Source: JAISGQ01 sp045604965 (GTDB lineage Bacteria; Bacillota; Clostridia; Oscillospirales; Acutalibacteraceae). Taken from it: a DNA stretch of 28,720 nucleotides. The notes below the pieces were generated by a model. It made no database searches and was not told where the DNA came from. It saw nothing but the letters and a program-made list of their open reading frames with translations. The stretch covers positions 1 through 28,720 of the forward strand of contig JAZUPB010000061.1 in the NCBI GenBank assembly GCA_045604965.1. The letters run 5' to 3'. Shown piece by piece: positions 25,502 to 28,720 of this stretch (position 1 is its first letter; the number at the start of each line of letters is the position of its first letter). A program made the position numbers and the translations under genes.

Positions 25502-26685
25502 ACATCCATTCCCAGATCTTCTCTGAGGAATTTCCTTGTTCTGTCAAGGGCTTCGGTGATGTTTTTGACCGATGAAGCGTAGGATACTCGCACAAACCCT
25601 TCACCGCAGTCGCCGAAGGCCGTTCCCGGGACCACCGCTACGTGACGGCTTTTGAGCAGTCTAGTGCAGAACTCGTCACTTGTAAGCCCTGTTGACTTTA
25701 TGCAGGGGAACACATAAAATGCACCCTCAGGATCAGAACAGGTCAGACCCATTGAATTGTAGCCGTCTACAATAAGCTTTCTTCTCTGATCGTACTGCTC
25801 ACGCATCTTTACAACGTCCTCATCGCCGTTCTGGAGAGCATCGATCGCTGCATACTGTGCCGTTGTGGGCGCACACATAATCGCAAACTGATGAATCTTT
25901 GTCATTATTTTCAGAAGCGGTGCAGGACCGAGTGCATAACCAAGTCTCCAGCCTGTCATTGAATATGCCTTTGAGAAGCCGTTGACAATTATTGTACGTT
26001 CTCTCATCCCCTCAAGGGACGCAATAGATACGTGCTCGGCGTGTCCGTATGTCAGCTCTGCATATATCTCATCAGAAAGAACGATGATATTTGTATCTCT
26101 GAGCACCTCTGCGATTTCTTCCAGATGCTCGCGGCGCATAATTGCGCCTGTGGGGTTGTTCGGATAAGGCAGAATAAGCAGCTTGGTTCTTGGAGTTATT
26201 GCTTTCTTAAGCTGCTCACCCGTCAGACGAAAGTTGTTTTCGGCTGTGGTTATAACGGGTACACACACGCCGTCTGCCATCTGGGTTATTGGTGTGTACG
26301 CAACGAAGGAAGGCTCGGGAATTATTACCTCATCGCCCTCCTCAATAAGAGAGCGTATTACAAGATCTATTGCCTCGGAACCGCCGACAGTGACCAGACA
26401 TTCACCCTTTGAATCATCATAGGAAACGTTAAAGCGGCGCTCGTAATATTTACATATTTCCTCGCGCAGCATAGTCAGACCTTTGTTGGGAGAATATGCA
26501 GTCTTTCCCTTTTCAAGAGATTTTATGCCCTCGGCACGGATATGCCAAGGGGTCATAAAATCGGGCTCTCCGATGGAAAGGCTTATTACCTCGTCCATCT
26601 CTGCGGCGATGTCGAAAAACTTACGAATTCCCGAGGGTTTGACCTCTCTTGCTTTTTTTGAAAGCAGGGATTCGTAATCAATCAA
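25498..26685 (-). CDS. PLP-dependent class I/II aminotransferase (YugH/AlaT-like)
   Basis: The 395-residue product is a fold-type I aminotransferase. The Schiff-base lysine is K239 in NGFSKAYSMTGWRLGY. Other PLP-site residues are N177 in PYPNNPTG, D205 and Y208 in SDEIYAE, and the C-terminal arginine in GFVRVSYA. The N-terminus resembles KPSGIRKFFD-type aminotransferases such as B. subtilis YugH/AlaT, and the partner Lrp-type gene directly upstream matches that pairing, so alanine transamination is a reasonable inference. I chose the TTG at 26683-26685, giving (M)IDYESLLSKKAREV, because AGAGGAG lies 8 bases upstream. An ATG at 26703 would lie deeper inside the upstream gene. It overlaps the upstream stop by 8 bases. 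Confidence 0.92.
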   Translation of the reverse strand: MIDYESLLSKKAREVKPSGIRKFFDIAAEMDEVISLSIGEPDFMTPWHIRAEGIKSLEKGKTAYSPNKGLTMLREEICKYYERRFNVSYDDSKGECLVTVGGSEAIDLVIRSLIEEGDEVIIPEPSFVAYTPITQMADGVCVPVITTAENNFRLTGEQLKKAITPRTKLLILPYPNNPTGAIMRREHLEEIAEVLRDTNIIVLSDEIYAELTYGHAEHVSIASLEGMRERTIIVNGFSKAYSMTGWRLGYALGPAPLLKIMTKIHQFAIMCAPTTAQYAAIDALQNGDEDVVKMREQYDQRRKLIVDGYNSMGLTCSDPEGAFYVFPCIKSTGLTSDEFCTRLLKSRHVAVVPGTAFGDCGEGFVRVSYASSVKNITEALDRTRKFLREDLGMDV

Positions 26686-27157
26686 AACAAAAACTCCTCT
26701 CATCTGTAGGAACATTCATACAGGTTCCTCTGTCCTTGTATTTCTTGAGAACAAAGTTTGTTGAGGTTGAGACTACAGACTCCATAGGAGAAAGTCTCTT
26801 AGCTACAAACATTGCAACCTCCTGGAAGGTTTTGCCTGTTACATATACAGTCAGGTCAAAGCTACCGCTCATAAGGTAAACTGCTTCGACCTCGTCCATC
26901 GCCATAATCTCAGCGGCAATTTCCTCAAAGCCGGAATCGGCTCTGGGAGTGACCTTGAGTTCGATAAAGGCGATAACTTTTTCAGTGGTGCTGACCTTAT
27001 CCCAGTCGATAACTGCAGGATAGCCGCAGATAATGCCTTCACGTTCGAGCTTTGCTATCTTCTTTGCAACCTCTTCCTCGGTGGTATCGAGCATTGTTGC
27101 AAGCTGGGCATTTGTAAGTCTCGCGTTCTCGCTGAGAATGTTAAGCAGTTTATCCAT
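26678..27157 (-). CDS. Lrp/AsnC-family transcriptional regulator
   Basis: The 159-residue product is a full-length feast/famine regulator. It has an N-terminal helix-turn-helix (about residues 4-50, LLNILSENARLTNAQLATML then EEVAKKIAKLEREGII) and a C-terminal RAM ligand-binding domain containing VEAVYLMSGSFDLTVYVTG. These proteins usually bind amino acids and control amino acid metabolism. The gene overlaps the aminotransferase start by 8 bases, so that gene is the prime candidate target, as with AlaR-AlaT in B. subtilis (inference). The ATG follows AAAGGAA with 8-base spacing. Only 36 bases separate it from rarA, with no terminator. Confidence 0.95.
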   Translation of the reverse strand: MDKLLNILSENARLTNAQLATMLDTTEEEVAKKIAKLEREGIICGYPAVIDWDKVSTTEKVIAFIELKVTPRADSGFEEIAAEIMAMDEVEAVYLMSGSFDLTVYVTGKTFQEVAMFVAKRLSPMESVVSTSTNFVLKKYKDRGTCMNVPTDERSFCFD

Positions 27158-27193
27158 AATAAAGTTCCTTTCTTTTTATTGTCAGCCAAATAA

Positions 27194-28462
27194 TCAGCTT
27201 TTCTTTATTTTATCCCAATATGCCTTGGCGGCCTGTTCGGTTTTGTTTTCACCGTAGGCATAGTATTTTCTGTTTTTGATTTTATCGGGCAGATATTGCT
27301 GGGCTACCCACGAATTCGGGAAGGCGTGGGGATATTGATAACCTATGCCGTGTCCCAGTTTTGCTGAGCCTGCATAATGCGAATCCTGCAGATTTGACGG
27401 TATTTCACCCATATTTCCGTCTCTGATATCGGCAATAGCCGCATCAACGGCATTTATGGCTGAATTGGATTTCGGGCTTGTGGCGACTAAAATAACGGCA
27501 TTTGCAAGAGGTATCCGTGCTTCCGGCATACCTACCATCAGCGCCGCATCAATGCAGGATTTTACTATAGGTATTATCTGAGGATATGCAAGTCCCACAT
27601 CCTCACAGGCAGTCACCATCAGCCTTCGGCAGGCAGACTGCATATCGTCAGCTTCCAAAAGTCTTGCAAGATAATGGACTGCCGCATTGGGATCAGAACC
27701 GCGCATAGATTTCTGAAATGCCGATAATATATCGTAGTGCGCGTCGCCCTCACGGTCATAGCGCATTGCGCTCTTCTGGGAAAGCTGCTTTGCCCGCTGA
27801 AGGGTGACTCTGCGTATTCCATCTGTACCCAGAGCACTGCTCATAACACAGAGCTCTACGGCATTTATGGATTTTCTTACATCTCCTCCGCAGGAGGAGG
27901 CTATCTGCTCAATAACGCCGTCCTCTATTTCTATTTTCTCACTGCGTTCAGCCTGCAAAAAGTCAAAAGCACGTTTCACCGCAGGGATAAGATCCTCTGC
28001 GGTGACGGTTTTGAACTCAAAGACGGTGCTTCGGCTGAGTATAGCTCCGTACACATAAAAATACGGATTTTCCGTAGTTGATGCGATAAGAGTTATCTTG
28101 CCGTTTTCGATGTATTCGAGTAAGGTCTGCTGCTGCCGCTTGTTAAAATACTGGATCTCATCGAGGTACAGCAATATGCCGTTCATCCCCGCGAAGGTGT
28201 CGAGCTCCTCCACCACCGCCTTGATGTCCGCGGTGGACGCGGTGGTGCCGTTGAGTTTATGCAGGCGCATATTTGCGCGCTCCGCAATGATGCGCGCAAC
28301 GGTGGTCTTGCCCACCCCCGACGGGCCGTAGAAGATGAGATTCGGGATGTGTCCCGACTCCATAATGCGGCGCAGAGCCTTGCCCTCGCCAAGGATATGG
28401 TGCTGTCCGACCACCTCGTCCAGACCGGACGGGCGGATGCGGTCTGCCAGCGGTGCTGTCAT
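27194..28462 (-). CDS. rarA: Replication-associated recombination AAA+ ATPase RarA (MgsA)
   Basis: RarA is a clamp-loader-like AAA+ ATPase acting at stalled replication forks. The product is 422 residues: Walker A GPSGVGKT (46-53), Walker B LLYLDEIQ (97-104), sensor 1 IASTTENPYF, the arginine finger region SRSTVFEF, and the RarA C-terminal oligomerisation domain with QDSHYAGSAKLGHGIGYQYPH. The frame opens at 28588, but the ATG at 28460-28462 gives the family start MTAPLADRIRPSGLDEVVGQ, has AAGGGGTGA upstream, and lies downstream of the promoter. The first roughly 94 codons are much richer in GC, using CGC arginine and GCG alanine, than the rest of the gene. Confidence 0.95.
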   Translation of the reverse strand: MTAPLADRIRPSGLDEVVGQHHILGEGKALRRIMESGHIPNLIFYGPSGVGKTTVARIIAERANMRLHKLNGTTASTADIKAVVEELDTFAGMNGILLYLDEIQYFNKRQQQTLLEYIENGKITLIASTTENPYFYVYGAILSRSTVFEFKTVTAEDLIPAVKRAFDFLQAERSEKIEIEDGVIEQIASSCGGDVRKSINAVELCVMSSALGTDGIRRVTLQRAKQLSQKSAMRYDREGDAHYDILSAFQKSMRGSDPNAAVHYLARLLEADDMQSACRRLMVTACEDVGLAYPQIIPIVKSCIDAALMVGMPEARIPLANAVILVATSPKSNSAINAVDAAIADIRDGNMGEIPSNLQDSHYAGSAKLGHGIGYQYPHAFPNSWVAQQYLPDKIKNRKYYAYGENKTEQAAKAYWDKIKKS

Positions 28463-28489
28463 CAAATCACCCCTTGTTTCTATACCCCT

Positions 28490-28518
28490 ATCATACACGC
28501 CTTTCGCCCCCGTGTCAA
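28490..28518 (-). promoter_or_regulatory. rarA promoter
   Basis: On the minus strand a perfect -35 TTGACA (28513-28518) is followed after 17 bases by TATGAT (28490-28495). The predicted start is about 20 bases before the rarA ATG. The -35 is back to back with that of nth, 3 bases away. Confidence 0.8.
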
Positions 28519-28528
28519 GGCTTGACAC
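28512..28528. repeat. 17-bp palindrome joining two divergent -35 boxes
   Basis: GTGTCAAG and CTTGACAC flank one central base. Each arm contains a perfect TTGACA facing outward. The palindrome arises at least partly from the paired -35 boxes, but the matching flanking bases extend beyond the hexamers. It could also be an operator for a dimeric regulator. Confidence 0.7.
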
Positions 28529-28551
28529 ACGGCTTTTCACCGTGATAAAAT
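28522..28551 (+). promoter_or_regulatory. nth promoter
   Basis: A perfect -35 TTGACA (28522-28527) is followed after 18 bases by TAAAAT (28546-28551), with an extended -10 TGA directly before it. The predicted start is close to the Shine-Dalgarno AAGGAG (28560-28565), so the leader would be very short, about 15 bases. Confidence 0.75.
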
Positions 28552-28573
28552 ACGGGTATAAGGAGTGATCCCC

Positions 28574-28720
28574 ATGACCAAAAAACAACGCGCCGCGATC
28601 GCGGTCGAGGCGCTCAAAAACTTATATCCCGACGCGGTGTGCTCGCTTGATGCCGATAACCCCTTACAATTGCTCATTGCTACCCGTCTGTCGGCGCAGT
28701 GCACCGATGCGCGGGTGAAT
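28574..28720 (+). CDS. nth: Endonuclease III, N-terminal part (cut by window end)
   Basis: Endonuclease III is a base-excision repair glycosylase/AP lyase for oxidised pyrimidines. Only 49 residues are visible, starting MTKKQRAAIAVEALKNLYPD. The segment NPLQLLIATRLSAQCTDARVN matches the highly conserved family stretch LLxAxxLSAQxTDxxVN near the N-terminus. The catalytic lysine, aspartate and Fe-S cysteines lie beyond the window. AAGGAG sits 8 bases before the ATG. It is the only plus-strand gene seen and is divergent from rarA. Its GC-rich codon use matches the 5' part of rarA rather than the rest of the window. Confidence 0.88.
   Translation, partial: MTKKQRAAIAVEALKNLYPDAVCSLDADNPLQLLIATRLSAQCTDARVN

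Noticed and set aside
27194..28588. RarA starting at 28588
   Set aside because: The extra 42 residues run through the divergent promoters and the start of nth; ATG at 28462 has the conserved N-terminus and a good ribosome site.
1..28720. CRISPR arrays, insertion sequences, prophage genes, tRNA or rRNA genes
   Set aside because: No regularly spaced repeats, transposase or phage motifs, or tRNA/rRNA-like sequence were recognised by eye; nearly all sequence is accounted for by core genes.

Overview
This window is a conserved informational core of a low-to-mid GC Firmicute of class Clostridia. The best match by protein style and gene order is Oscillospiraceae/Ruminococcaceae (Ruminococcus-like); this placement is inference, since no search was run. 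Support comes from the rpoB-rpoC-rpsL-rpsG-fusA-tuf string, the dgt-dnaG-rpoD string, AddAB instead of RecBCD, a SpoIIR sporulation signal protein, the MEP-pathway kinase IspE, and strong Shine-Dalgarno sequences with several GTG and TTG starts. All genes are on the minus strand except the last partial one (nth).

Layout, in the direction of minus-strand transcription (right to left). A divergent promoter pair near 28490-28551 drives nth (endonuclease III, plus strand, cut by the window end) and the rarA - Lrp-family regulator - aminotransferase - ispE run, which ends at a hairpin terminator. Next come spoIIR and the recombination nuclease-helicase genes addB-addA. rpmE has its own promoter and terminator. 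yigZ, dgt, dnaG, rpoD and an Rrf2-family Fe-S regulator follow, ending in a strong terminator at 11575-11612. A 431-base intergenic region holds the rpoB promoter and a long structured leader. rpoB-rpoC then run into a perfect-hexamer promoter just past the rpoC stop, which drives rpsL-rpsG-fusA-tuf; tuf is cut by the window start.

Functionally the window covers transcription (beta, beta' and the primary sigma factor), translation (S12, S7, L31, EF-G, EF-Tu), replication priming and dNTP control (DnaG, Dgt), recombination and repair (AddAB, RarA, Nth), isoprenoid synthesis (IspE), an alanine-type aminotransferase with its likely regulator, and one sporulation signal.

I do not see an undescribed multi-gene system here. 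The observations most worth checking are: a sharp GC and codon-usage break inside rarA near 28180; an Rrf2 gene whose expected start codon reads ACG; a long imperfect inverted repeat carrying the str promoter; an rpoB gene without rplJ-rplL upstream but with a structured leader of about 230 nt; and back-to-back promoters whose -35 boxes form a 17-bp palindrome.
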